From NCBI RefSeq assembly GCF_947499695.1, contig NZ_CANMPQ010000004.1:1-64000 (forward strand): a stretch of 64,000 nt of DNA. Reading direction: 5' to 3'. The position numbers and the translations under genes were made by a program. Below are positions 1 to 8,216 of this stretch, piece after piece (positions within the stretch are counted from its first letter, which is position 1; every line of letters begins with the position of its first letter). The notes beneath the pieces were generated by a model. It was not told where the DNA came from, did no database searches, and was given only the letters and a program-made list of their open reading frames with translations. This DNA is from an uncultured Allomuricauda sp. GTDB lineage: Bacteria > Bacteroidota > Bacteroidia > Flavobacteriales > Flavobacteriaceae.

Positions 1-468
1 GGACCTGACGGAAACCAGGGACCAGCAGGACTGCAAGGTCCAGATGGAAACCAAGGACCTGATGGAAACCAGGGACCACAAGGACCAATAGGAAATCAAG
101 GGCCCGATGGAAACCAAGGGCCACAAGGACCAATAGGAAATCAAGGGCCCGATGGAAACCAGGGACCCGATGGGAACCAGGGGCCACAAGGGCCAATAGG
201 AAATCAAGGACCTGATGGAAACCAGGGACCTGACGGTAACCAGGGACCCGATGGGAACCAAGGACCAGTAGGACTGCAAGGACCAATAGGAAATCAAGGA
301 CCAATAGGACTGCAAGGACCAATAGGAAATCAAGGTCCAGATGGCAACCAGGGACCACAGGGACCAATAGGAAATCAAGGGCCCGACGGGAATCAGGGAT
401 CAGTTGGACCACAGGGACCTATTGGAGACCAAGGTCCACAAGGACCACCAGGACCAGCTGGGCCCGTA
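1..468 (+). repeat. collagen-like Gly-X-Y coding repeat
   Basis: Fifty-two consecutive 9-bp units encode Gly-X-Y triplets with no interruption. Higher-order 18-bp and 27-bp blocks (GPDGNQ; GPQGPIGNQ) recur in varying order, the pattern expected from slippage or recombination within the repeat. The Y position is mostly Gln or Asp, X is mostly Pro or Asn, and Lys, Arg and Cys are absent. The repeat continues upstream of the window. Confidence 0.95.
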
Positions 469-990
469 CAAACATTAAGTAAGTCGGGTATCACAATTAC
501 CTTAAGTGATGGCGGAGGTTCCGTTGATGAAACAGTAACTAGTTTTTCACAAAATAATGGAACCGGTGTACTAACATATACCAATGAAGATGGAACAGAT
601 CAAACCGCCAATGTGGTCGGTGCCGAAACGAATAACAGTATCTCTGTTGGCGCTAATGGCGGTGCTTACTATGAAAGTCCAATCAAGGCATTTGGAAAAA
701 TTGCATCAAATGGTGCTGTAGTAAGGGCAACTTCAGGTGTAACTGTAACCAAATTAGGTGGAAATGGTCGTTATCGAGTTAATCTACCGCCAGGGTTGGT
801 ATCTGACGCAAACTATATAATACAATTAACACAACCAGGAAGAGGCGGTGCTGGAAATGATGACCCTGGAATATCATATAACAATCAAACACCAGCTGGT
901 TTTGAGGTCATTGTCGGTGACAACGATAATGGTGGAGGAAATCGATTCAGGTTTAATTCCGAATTTATGTTTACCATTCTAGATTTATAA
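1..990 (+). CDS. collagen-like surface protein, 5'-truncated by the window edge
   Basis: The frame is open from base 1 to the stop at 990, so the N-terminus lies outside the window. The visible 329 residues start with 52 uninterrupted Gly-X-Y triplets (bases 1-468), built from blocks such as GPDGNQ, GPIGNQ and GPQ, followed by about 170 residues rich in Gly, Asn, Thr and Val. Gly-X-Y tracts of this length form collagen-like triple helices in other bacterial proteins. The C-terminal part would then be a trimeric head; that is inference. Two further exported proteins follow after 5 and 31 bp, the second with a T9SS sorting domain, so a surface fibre or adhesin is the likely role. No catalytic motif is seen. 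The type of protein is clear, the function is not. Confidence 0.85.
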   Translation, partial: GPDGNQGPAGLQGPDGNQGPDGNQGPQGPIGNQGPDGNQGPQGPIGNQGPDGNQGPDGNQGPQGPIGNQGPDGNQGPDGNQGPDGNQGPVGLQGPIGNQGPIGLQGPIGNQGPDGNQGPQGPIGNQGPDGNQGSVGPQGPIGDQGPQGPPGPAGPVQTLSKSGITITLSDGGGSVDETVTSFSQNNGTGVLTYTNEDGTDQTANVVGAETNNSISVGANGGAYYESPIKAFGKIASNGAVVRATSGVTVTKLGGNGRYRVNLPPGLVSDANYIIQLTQPGRGGAGNDDPGISYNNQTPAGFEVIVGDNDNGGGNRFRFNSEFMFTILDL

Positions 991-995
991 AAACT

Positions 996-2009
996 ATGAG
1001 AAAAGTATTCACAATATTAAGTTTTATTCTAACCGCCCATCTTTCCTATTCTCAAATTGAGGCAGGTTTATTATTTACCCTCAATACAGGAACTACTTCA
1101 GAAATAAATGCAATAACCGGCATGCAACAGGGACAAATGCTGTTCAATACAGATACCCGTCAAATGTTGGTTTTTAACGGAGCTAACTGGGTTACAAATT
1201 CAAATTCCAACTGGCTTTTAAACGGAAATGTTGGTAGCAGTGGGTCGTTCTTAGGCACAACCAATGATGTCAGTATGGATATACGATCTAATAATGTGAG
1301 CATGCTTGAATTTGGAAGACGACAGACTCTGGGGCTGGTGCAAAATTATCTTGATTATACGGATGGAAATCAATACCTCACCTATCTTAAAGGTAATAAC
1401 GGAGTTTCAGCATTACAATTTCAGGCGGATGCTGCAGCCTTTTACAAACCTATGTTCTTTACGAATAGTGATGGAAATTTTAGACTTAAAGGAAGTGCCG
1501 CAGGTACTGATTTTTTTGAAATTGGCTCGAATGGGGTTTCGAACAACGGAGAGTTAGAATTTATTATTGCCGATGATGGTGCAGAACCTTTTCTTTTCAA
1601 ACGCTTTGATTACAGAGATCAGCAACTTAAGGAGCTTTTCAGAATTCAAGGAAGTGCAAATTCACAAAATGCCAAGCCTAGAGTGGGAGTAAACACTGGA
1701 CAAATGGCCAACTCAACCATGCAGGTTAACGGATCCATGTCCACAGCAATTTTAAGAATTACGAATAACATCACACTTACAGAAGATCATCATACTGTAA
1801 TTATGACAGGTGGTTCTCCAAACGTAACCTTACCAAATGCAAACAGTTGTCAAGGGCGGATTTACATTATTAAAAATTATTCAGGTGGCAATAGATCCGT
1901 CTCGACATATCGCGCAGATAATGGCGGCACCAGCACTCAAATACGAAATGGTAGATGTTACGTGTTGCAAAGTGATGGTACAGAATGGCAACAAACTGTA
2001 AGAGATTAA
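996..2009 (+). CDS. secreted fibre-like protein of unknown function
   Basis: This 337-residue protein begins with a clear signal peptide (about residues 1-19, hydrophobic core FTILSFILTA, cleavage before QIEAG). Residues around 45-70 contain GQMLFNTDTRQMLVFNGANW, a pattern I know from Bacteroidota exported repeat and tail-fibre-like proteins. It is followed by a 'FLGTTND..DIRSNN' segment of the same kind. The C-terminal third (TLTEDHHTVIMTGG to the end) looks like a small beta-rich domain. There is no C-terminal T9SS sorting signal that I can recognise. It lies 5 bp after the collagen-like gene and 31 bp before the type B sorting-domain gene, so the three probably form an operon. A structural partner of the collagen-like fibre is inference. 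Confidence 0.75.
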   Translation: MRKVFTILSFILTAHLSYSQIEAGLLFTLNTGTTSEINAITGMQQGQMLFNTDTRQMLVFNGANWVTNSNSNWLLNGNVGSSGSFLGTTNDVSMDIRSNNVSMLEFGRRQTLGLVQNYLDYTDGNQYLTYLKGNNGVSALQFQADAAAFYKPMFFTNSDGNFRLKGSAAGTDFFEIGSNGVSNNGELEFIIADDGAEPFLFKRFDYRDQQLKELFRIQGSANSQNAKPRVGVNTGQMANSTMQVNGSMSTAILRITNNITLTEDHHTVIMTGGSPNVTLPNANSCQGRIYIIKNYSGGNRSVSTYRADNGGTSTQIRNGRCYVLQSDGTEWQQTVRD

Positions 2010-2040
2010 GTGATAATGCCATTTTAAACATAGTTCGTTT

Positions 2041-3216
2041 ATGTTAAGAGCAGGAAAAAACATAAAATCATTATTACTTGGGTTAGCATTAACCTTTACT
2101 TCTTTCATGTTAGGACAAGATGCTTTACATAATTTTGGGAATCTTCAATTTCATTCGGATGTTTCCGTAGGTTTTCATATTGATTTAATAAATGATGGAC
2201 CATTGGAGAATAATCTTGGGTTGGTAGGATTTTACAGCCCTCTTCGATTATCTGTTTCTGGAGCCTCTAGCCCAATATTTAATGATATTGAAATCGTAAC
2301 GGATAGCGGATTGCTCTTAAACACCTGGGTAGGTGTTACAAATAATGTCAATTTTATTGTTGGCGATGTACTTACTGCAAAGGACACATCTGCCAGCTAC
2401 CTTAATTTCATGGGTAGTGCATTTGATACTGGAGCAGGTGATTCAGCTCATGTTGATGGCTATGCAGGTGCAACAAACAAGGAAATAGTTACATTTCCCA
2501 TTGGAGATGGGCAACGGCTGAGATATCTTACACTAACATCAATAGCTCCAAACAATTTGGCAAGATGTGCATACTTTTTCGAGAACCCCAACAATCCAAC
2601 TTCCATAGTTCAACAATTTAACACGGATGATAAAGAATTCGACGATCTCCAAATAAGCGAACTTGAGTTCTGGAAATTGGAGAGCAGCCAACGTTCAGTG
2701 GTTACCCTAACGTGGGATATAAATAGTGATACTGCCCAGTTAGTGGAAACAATGGATAACCTTACAGTTGTTGGTTGGTCCAAAACAGAAAATCGCTGGG
2801 AGCAGCTCGGCAATTCTGCTATGAGCGGCAATATGCAAATAGGAAGTATCACTTCTGAAGCATTCGTTCCGAACGACTATGAGATATTGACCCTAGGAGG
2901 AACCGATGACCTTCTAGAACCTTTTTCTGTCTTGGAATTGGACAACTACTTTTTAACACCTAATGGAGATGGCATAAATGACTTCTTAGTTATTGACGGT
3001 ATTGAAAACCTGCCCAATAATCTCTTAAACATTTACAATCGATATGGTGTTTTAGTATATTCCAAATTAAACTATGCTAATGAATTCGGTGGAGTTTCAA
3101 ACCGTAACCTGGTAATCTCAAGAGATACGGGTTTATCTTCCGGAATTTATTTTTATACCCTTACAGTTGTTGATTTAAGACAAAAATTCCAAGGATATCT
3201 CTACATCTCCGAGTAA
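2041..3216 (+). CDS. secreted protein with T9SS type B (gliding motility-associated) C-terminal sorting domain
   Basis: This 391-residue protein has an N-terminal signal peptide (SLLLGLALTFTSFMLG) and a C-terminal domain of about 85 residues starting at NYFLTPNGDGINDFLVIDGI and continuing with 'LNIYNRYGVLVYS' and 'SSGIYFYTLTVVD'. This matches the CHU_C/type B sorting domain, which directs proteins through the type IX secretion system to the cell surface. The middle part (about residues 25-300) is beta-rich and I cannot assign it. It is the last gene of a three-gene cluster with the collagen-like protein. It may anchor or export that structure, but this is inference from position. Confidence 0.88.
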   Translation: MLRAGKNIKSLLLGLALTFTSFMLGQDALHNFGNLQFHSDVSVGFHIDLINDGPLENNLGLVGFYSPLRLSVSGASSPIFNDIEIVTDSGLLLNTWVGVTNNVNFIVGDVLTAKDTSASYLNFMGSAFDTGAGDSAHVDGYAGATNKEIVTFPIGDGQRLRYLTLTSIAPNNLARCAYFFENPNNPTSIVQQFNTDDKEFDDLQISELEFWKLESSQRSVVTLTWDINSDTAQLVETMDNLTVVGWSKTENRWEQLGNSAMSGNMQIGSITSEAFVPNDYEILTLGGTDDLLEPFSVLELDNYFLTPNGDGINDFLVIDGIENLPNNLLNIYNRYGVLVYSKLNYANEFGGVSNRNLVISRDTGLSSGIYFYTLTVVDLRQKFQGYLYISE

Positions 3217-3285
3217 ACGGTATTTCTTGTAAGAGCATACAATACGTTGCAAAATACTTCTTAACTTGCCCAATAAATCTATTTC

Positions 3286-4020
3286 ATGAAAAGAAGGAGT
3301 TTCATTAAAACAGCTTCGATATCAGGATTGGCCTGTACCCTACCCCCTGTTTTTCCAATACCTATCTATGAGGATTATTCTGTAGACGAGTTAATGGGCA
3401 AAGCGGATATCGATCTCTTTGGAGAAGGCATCAACTTGAGAAAAGAGGCCTATGAAGCTTTTATAAAAATGAAAAAAGCAGCGTATTCAGATGGATTTGA
3501 TATAAAAATGATCTCAAGTTTCCGGGATTTTTACAGACAAGAGAGTATCTGGGAACGAAAATACCTTCGCTTTACAGAAGATGATGGGATGGAGCCGCTC
3601 GATGCCATCGATAAAATCATCGAATATTCTACAATTCCTGGCACTAGTAGGCATCATTGGGGAACAGATATAGATATTATTAACGGTTATCCAAAAGTAT
3701 CCGGTGATGTGCTGGTTCCCGAAAAGTTTGAAGCGGGTGGACCTTTTGAAGACTTCAAACTTTGGTTGGATGAAAATTCTGAAAAATTTGGCTATTACTT
3801 GGTCTATACCAACGAACCCAAACGTCGTGGTTTTAAATATGAACCCTGGCACTATAGTTATGCCCCAATCTCAGTACCTATGTTGACCGCTTTTAGACGA
3901 GTGAACATCTTGAAAATGCTTCAAAACGAGGAATTTTATGGGTGTGAGTATTTTACTTCCGGATTTTTACGAACCTATATCCAGAACAACATTTTGGATA
4001 TCAACCAGGCCCTCCTATAG
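3286..4020 (+). CDS. M15-family D-alanyl-D-alanine carboxypeptidase-like protein with Tat signal
   Basis: The 244-residue product starts with a twin-arginine type leader (KRRSFIKTA, then a short hydrophobic stretch), which suggests export in a folded state. The M15 (VanY-like) zinc site is visible: SRHHWGTDID gives H123 and D130, and EPWH gives H189. The 'SSFRDFYRQ' segment is also typical of the family. Such enzymes trim the terminal D-Ala of peptidoglycan stem peptides. The length is usual for the family. It is probably monocistronic, with M48 protease following after 40 bp. Confidence 0.85.
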   Translation: MKRRSFIKTASISGLACTLPPVFPIPIYEDYSVDELMGKADIDLFGEGINLRKEAYEAFIKMKKAAYSDGFDIKMISSFRDFYRQESIWERKYLRFTEDDGMEPLDAIDKIIEYSTIPGTSRHHWGTDIDIINGYPKVSGDVLVPEKFEAGGPFEDFKLWLDENSEKFGYYLVYTNEPKRRGFKYEPWHYSYAPISVPMLTAFRRVNILKMLQNEEFYGCEYFTSGFLRTYIQNNILDINQALL

Positions 4021-4060
4021 GTCTTTTTTTGTATATTGAATTCTCTAGAACACTAACACC

Positions 4061-4825
4061 ATGAGAAGAGGAAGTTGGAAAATCCGAATCCTTATCGGAT
4101 TGGCCATTGTGGCCTTTGCATTTGTTCAACGTTGCAATAATAAAGAGGAAAATCCCTATACCGGAAGGGTGCAGAATATTAACATGTCTGCCGATCAAGA
4201 AATAGCCATAGGATTGCAAAGTGCCCCAGAAATGGCACAACAGCATGGCGGTCTATACCCCGATGAAAGAATGCAAGCCCTGGTAGATGCTGTTGGACAA
4301 AAGCTTGTAAATAATAGTATTGCCCGGGAAACACCCTATAAATACGATTTCCATTTACTTGCAGATGACAGAACCATTAATGCGTTTGCCCTACCTGGCG
4401 GACAATGTTTTATCACCTATGCGCTTTTCTCCAAACTGACCGAGGCTCAATTGGCCGGAGTCTTGGGACATGAAATTGGTCATGTAATAGGAAGACATTC
4501 GGCTGAACGCATCGCGGAAAGTAGCTTTTGGCAAACCTTGACCATGGGCGCATCCGTTGGGGGCGATATGGGAGGTTTAGTAAGTGGCATAGGACAGAAT
4601 ACCCTTCTAAAAAATGGAAGAGGGGATGAACTGGAAAGTGATGAGCTTGGAGTTTTATTTATGATTCAAGCAGGCTACGACCCTAACGAAATGATTGAGG
4701 TTATGAAAGTATTAAAGGATGCAGCTGGTCCTAATCGTGTGCCAGAGTTTCAAAGTACCCATCCGGATCCAGAAAACAGGATAGAAAAGATCCGTGAAGC
4801 CATAGAAAAATATTCAGGTCGATAG
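4061..4825 (+). CDS. M48-family zinc metalloprotease
   Basis: The 254-residue product carries HEIGH at residues 137-141, followed by GRHSAER, and an ELESDELG segment about 50 residues later that supplies the third zinc ligand. These are the marks of the M48 (BepA/LoiP-like) peptidases. An N-terminal hydrophobic segment (residues 10-22) precedes RCNN, so the protein is exported and perhaps a lipoprotein, though the lipobox is not canonical. Members act in outer-membrane protein quality control. The C-terminal 'STHPDPENRIEKI' is also characteristic of the family. Confidence 0.88.
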   Translation: MRRGSWKIRILIGLAIVAFAFVQRCNNKEENPYTGRVQNINMSADQEIAIGLQSAPEMAQQHGGLYPDERMQALVDAVGQKLVNNSIARETPYKYDFHLLADDRTINAFALPGGQCFITYALFSKLTEAQLAGVLGHEIGHVIGRHSAERIAESSFWQTLTMGASVGGDMGGLVSGIGQNTLLKNGRGDELESDELGVLFMIQAGYDPNEMIEVMKVLKDAAGPNRVPEFQSTHPDPENRIEKIREAIEKYSGR

Positions 4826-4870
4826 AATTGGCGCTTTATCGATTAAAAATAGCCTTTGCCAAGTTTTGAT

Positions 4871-4878
4871 TACCTTTG
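4871..4878 (+). promoter_or_regulatory. Bacteroidota -7 promoter element TACCTTTG
   Basis: TACCTTTG fits TAnnTTTG exactly. It lies 58 bp upstream of the small ORF at 4937 and supports independent transcription of it. Confidence 0.55.
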
Positions 4879-4936
4879 TGTGACCCCAAATCAGACATAC
4901 CTTCTTATCCCATTTATGCTAGTAAATTAGAGAACA

Positions 4937-5104
4937 ATGGGAACACTATTACATTTTAAGCAGCTCTATACAGAGGCATTTGATAATTGCAAACCAAGTT
5001 TTGTGGTTGTCTTGCTAAAAGGTTATACGATATTTTGTGGAATATTATTAACCATGGCCCTATATGCATTTTTGTACCGGGTCTTCACAGGATTTGATTT
5101 TTAA
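4937..5104 (+). CDS. small membrane protein, 55 aa (DUF6747-like)
   Basis: ATG at 4937 opens a 55-codon frame ending at TAA 5102-5104. The product begins MGTLLHFKQLYTEAFDNCKP, then has one hydrophobic helix (about residues 22-47) and ends YRVFTGFDF. From memory this resembles a family of short flavobacterial single-pass proteins (DUF6747); no search was run. Support comes from a -7 element upstream (4871), a strong terminator downstream (5140-5171) and the coherent helix. It fills most of what would otherwise be a 370-bp gap. Function unknown. Confidence 0.7.
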   Translation: MGTLLHFKQLYTEAFDNCKPSFVVVLLKGYTIFCGILLTMALYAFLYRVFTGFDF

Positions 5105-5139
5105 AATACTCTTTTACACGGACACTATAAGTAAATGAG

Positions 5140-5171
5140 AAAAGGGCCCAACCTTACGGTTGGGCCCTTTT
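5140..5171. terminator. bidirectional rho-independent terminator
   Basis: A perfect 14-bp stem, AAAAGGGCCCAACC / GGTTGGGCCCTTTT, with a 4-nt loop. A- and T-tracts on both sides serve the small plus-strand gene and the converging ankyrin gene. Confidence 0.93.
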
Positions 5172-5196
5172 TAGTTTGGATGAATAAACCCCTTCC

Positions 5197-5589
5197 CTAT
5201 TTTTTCATAGCCGATTTTAATATCTCCAAGGCTGCCGTTGCGTTGGACAACTCTGCATATTTCTTTGCAGTGTAACCCTTATCACAACGTTTCTTGACAT
5301 CAGCACCGTTTGCAATGAGCAATTCCAAAATTTCCGATTGATTGTAACGAGCCGCAAAATGGATAGGTGCCATACCCATTGACTTTTTGTTTACATCTTC
5401 ACCGAGTTCAATTAATTTTTTTACCGTACCGACATCTCCCTTCAAAATAGCCTTGCAAAAAGAACTAAGTTCATCTGGGATTGCAGATACAATTAAATCT
5501 TCTTCAACAGAAGTTGATGGTTCGGCGGCAAATGCCCCTGTAACCACGAACATAAAAGCCGCAGCTACGGTTAGGATTGTTTTTTTCAT
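5197..5589 (-). CDS. secreted ankyrin-repeat protein
   Basis: The 130-residue product has a signal peptide (MKKTILTVAAAFMFVVTGAFA, cleavage after AFA). The mature part has about three ankyrin units; the clearest is 'MAPIHFAARYNQSEILELLIANGADV'. Bacterial periplasmic ankyrin proteins often bind partners in stress responses, but nothing here identifies one. It is transcribed alone towards the terminator at 5140-5171 and away from gpmI. Confidence 0.85.
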   Translation of the reverse strand: MKKTILTVAAAFMFVVTGAFAAEPSTSVEEDLIVSAIPDELSSFCKAILKGDVGTVKKLIELGEDVNKKSMGMAPIHFAARYNQSEILELLIANGADVKKRCDKGYTAKKYAELSNATAALEILKSAMKK

Positions 5590-5770
5590 GATGAATAATT
5601 TTTGATTAATGATTAACTATTATAAAAATAGACTGTGCAGGATGGCTTATGTTACAGCATTAACAGTTAAATAACTAAATTTTAACAACGCCTCATTTTT
5701 TAACATAAATAATTAACAATCTGTCAGGCAGAAATCCACCCGAATACTGGTGCATCAAGCCAATTCACGT

Positions 5771-5778
5771 TATTTTTG
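5771..5778 (+). promoter_or_regulatory. -7 promoter element TATTTTTG of gpmI
   Basis: TATTTTTG fits TAnnTTTG. It covers the TTG at 5776, which rules that codon out as the start and places the transcript start about 16 nt before ATG 5797. Confidence 0.6.
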
Positions 5779-5796
5779 GGCTTTAACTCTGATAGC

Positions 5797-7314
5797 ATGA
5801 ATAAGAAAGTAATCCTAATGATTTTGGATGGCTGGGGAAAATCTCCCGATCCTAAGGTATCTGCAATAGAGCAGGCCGATACGCCTTTTATAGACTCATT
5901 GTACACCCAATATGCCAACTCCAATCTGTTGACAGATGGCATGAATGTGGGACTGCCAGAGGGTCAAATGGGAAACAGTGAAGTTGGACATATGAACCTT
6001 GGAGCCGGAAGAATTGTGTATCAAGATTTGGCTAAAATCAACAAAGCGGTCAAAGAAGATACCTTAAAACATGAGGAAGTACTTAAAAATGCCTTCGAGC
6101 ATGCCAATAGTCAGAATAAAGCCGTGCACTTTTTAGGGTTGGTAAGTGATGGGGGTGTACATAGCCATATAGACCATTTAAAAGCCTTGATCAAGGCAGC
6201 TGATGATTCGGGTGTGCAGAACGCTTATATACATGCTTTCACTGATGGTAGAGATGTAGACCCTAAAAGTGGAAAAGGTTTTCTAGAAGACGTGAACCAG
6301 TTTTGTGCCGGAAAAAATACCAAACTCGCAACTGTGGTAGGTCGTTATTATGCTATGGATAGAGACAAAAGATGGGAGCGGGTAAAACTGGCATATGATG
6401 TAATGGTCAACAATATTGGTGAAAAGGTATCAGACATTTCCCAGGCTATGCAAAAAAGCTATGATAACGATGTAACCGACGAATTTATCAAACCCTTGGT
6501 ACTTACAAATGATCAAAACGATCCAATAGCCAAAATCAATGAAGGAGACATAATTGTATTCTTCAATTTTAGAACAGATAGAGGTCGGGAATTAACACAG
6601 GTTCTATGTCAGGAAGATTTTCATGAACAGAACATGCATAAACTAGACCTATATTATGTTACCATGACAAATTATGATGACTCCTTCCAAGGAATTAAAG
6701 TGGTCTATGACAAAGAAAACATCCAGGACACTCTAGGGGAGATATTGGCTAAGCATGGAAAACAACAAATTCGCATTGCGGAGACCGAAAAATATCCACA
6801 CGTAACCTTTTTCTTCAATGGTGGAAGAGAAGAGCCTTTTGAAGGCGAAAAGCGTATCCTTTGTCCTTCCCCGAAAGTAGCGACTTACGATTTGCAACCC
6901 GAAATGAGTGCTTATGATATTAGAGATGCAATCATTCCTGAACTAAAAAGTGGTGAGGTTGATTTTATATGCCTCAATTTTGCCAATCCAGATATGGTTG
7001 GCCATACAGGAATTATGGAAGCTGCGGTCAAGGCTTGTGAAACTGTAGACGAATGTGCAAAAGATGTAATCACTGCAGGTTTGGAAAGTGGTTATTCTAC
7101 CATAGTTATTGCCGACCATGGAAATTGTGACACCATGGTTAATCCAGATGGAAGTCCAAATACGGCCCATACTACGAATCCTGTTCCGTTAATTTTGGTA
7201 GATGGTGATATCAAAGAAATAAAAGATGGTGTTTTAGGTGATATTGCGCCCACAATTTTACACATGCTGGGAATTCCAAAACCTGAATTGATGACTCAAA
7301 AAACATTGGTTTAA
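5797..7314 (+). CDS. gpmI: 2,3-bisphosphoglycerate-independent phosphoglycerate mutase
   Basis: This enzyme interconverts 3- and 2-phosphoglycerate in glycolysis and gluconeogenesis. The 505-residue length is normal for the Mn-dependent enzyme. MILDGWG (residues 8-14) supplies the first metal-binding Asp. Ser61 in GNSEVGH is the phosphorylated nucleophile. FTDGRDVDP, FNFRTDR and ADHGNCD are also conserved. The start is ATG 5797 (MNKKVILMILDGWG); an in-frame TTG 21 bp upstream lies inside the promoter element. Confidence 0.97.
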   Translation: MNKKVILMILDGWGKSPDPKVSAIEQADTPFIDSLYTQYANSNLLTDGMNVGLPEGQMGNSEVGHMNLGAGRIVYQDLAKINKAVKEDTLKHEEVLKNAFEHANSQNKAVHFLGLVSDGGVHSHIDHLKALIKAADDSGVQNAYIHAFTDGRDVDPKSGKGFLEDVNQFCAGKNTKLATVVGRYYAMDRDKRWERVKLAYDVMVNNIGEKVSDISQAMQKSYDNDVTDEFIKPLVLTNDQNDPIAKINEGDIIVFFNFRTDRGRELTQVLCQEDFHEQNMHKLDLYYVTMTNYDDSFQGIKVVYDKENIQDTLGEILAKHGKQQIRIAETEKYPHVTFFFNGGREEPFEGEKRILCPSPKVATYDLQPEMSAYDIRDAIIPELKSGEVDFICLNFANPDMVGHTGIMEAAVKACETVDECAKDVITAGLESGYSTIVIADHGNCDTMVNPDGSPNTAHTTNPVPLILVDGDIKEIKDGVLGDIAPTILHMLGIPKPELMTQKTLV

Positions 7315-7360
7315 GGAACTATGATTCCCATGCCGACAGGGCTATTAATTGATTTCAACT

Positions 7361-7368
7361 TATCTTTG
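7361..7368 (+). promoter_or_regulatory. -7 promoter element TATCTTTG of map
   Basis: A consensus TATCTTTG ends only 5 bp before the ATG at 7374. With the usual spacing, transcription would begin within about 3 nt of the start codon, so the mRNA should be nearly leaderless. Confidence 0.7.
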
Positions 7369-7373
7369 CACCC

Positions 7374-8192
7374 ATGATAAAAATCAAATCTGCTGAGGAA
7401 ATTGAATTAATGCGCGAAAGCGCTTTAGTAGTCTCCAAAACTTTGGGCATGTTGGCTTCCGAAATCAAACCTGGAGCAAACCCATTACATCTGGACAAGC
7501 TAGCCGAAGACTTTATCAGAGAACAAGGTGCAGAACCCGGTTTTTTGGGTATGTACGATTTTCCAAACACCTTAAATTGGAGTCCAAACGCACAAGTGGT
7601 TCATGGTATTCCCAACAATGAACTTTTGAAAGATGGAGATGTAATTTCCGTAGATTGCGGTGCATTAAAAAATGGTTACTATGGCGATCATGCCTATACT
7701 TTCGAGGTTGGTGAAGTTGTTGAGGAAACCAAAAAACTACTGCAAGTAACAAAGGAATCCCTTTATATAGGTATACGAGCTTTTAAAGAAGGGAATCGTG
7801 TTGGTGACGTTGGTTATGCCATTCAAAATTATTGTGAGAGTCATGGGTACGGTGTGGTCCGTGAATTGGTGGGACATGGTTTGGGCACAGAACTTCATGA
7901 AGACCCCCAAATGCCCAATTATGGAAAACGAGGTCGTGGGAAGAAATTCGTAAATGGAATGGTCGTGGCCATTGAGCCAATGATTAACATGGGCACAAGA
8001 AGAATTAAACAGCTTAAAGATGGTTGGACCATTTTAACCGCAGATGGGAAACCAAGTGCTCACTTTGAACATGATGTCGCTTTAATCGATGGAAAACCAG
8101 AATTGTTGTCCACCTTCCAATATATTTATGATGCTCTAGGAATCAAAAGTGATGAAGAGCAAGAGTTCCGAAGTAAAAAACTTCAAATTTAA
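7374..8192 (+). CDS. map: methionine aminopeptidase, type I
   Basis: The enzyme removes the N-terminal Met from new proteins in the cytosol. The 272 residues include the five metal ligands: Asp in VISVDCG and in GDHAYTF, His in GHGLGTELHE, Glu in VAIEPM, and Glu in FEHDVALI. There is no N-terminal zinc-finger extension. The methyltransferase gene follows after 24 bp and probably shares the transcript. Confidence 0.95.
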   Translation: MIKIKSAEEIELMRESALVVSKTLGMLASEIKPGANPLHLDKLAEDFIREQGAEPGFLGMYDFPNTLNWSPNAQVVHGIPNNELLKDGDVISVDCGALKNGYYGDHAYTFEVGEVVEETKKLLQVTKESLYIGIRAFKEGNRVGDVGYAIQNYCESHGYGVVRELVGHGLGTELHEDPQMPNYGKRGRGKKFVNGMVVAIEPMINMGTRRIKQLKDGWTILTADGKPSAHFEHDVALIDGKPELLSTFQYIYDALGIKSDEEQEFRSKKLQI

Positions 8193-8216
8193 GTTTACCT
8201 GTTTATCATCAAATAA

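Noticed and set aside
1-468. The regular repeat at the window start as a CRISPR array or satellite.
   Set aside because: The units encode unbroken Gly-X-Y in one frame, with no repeat-spacer alternation.
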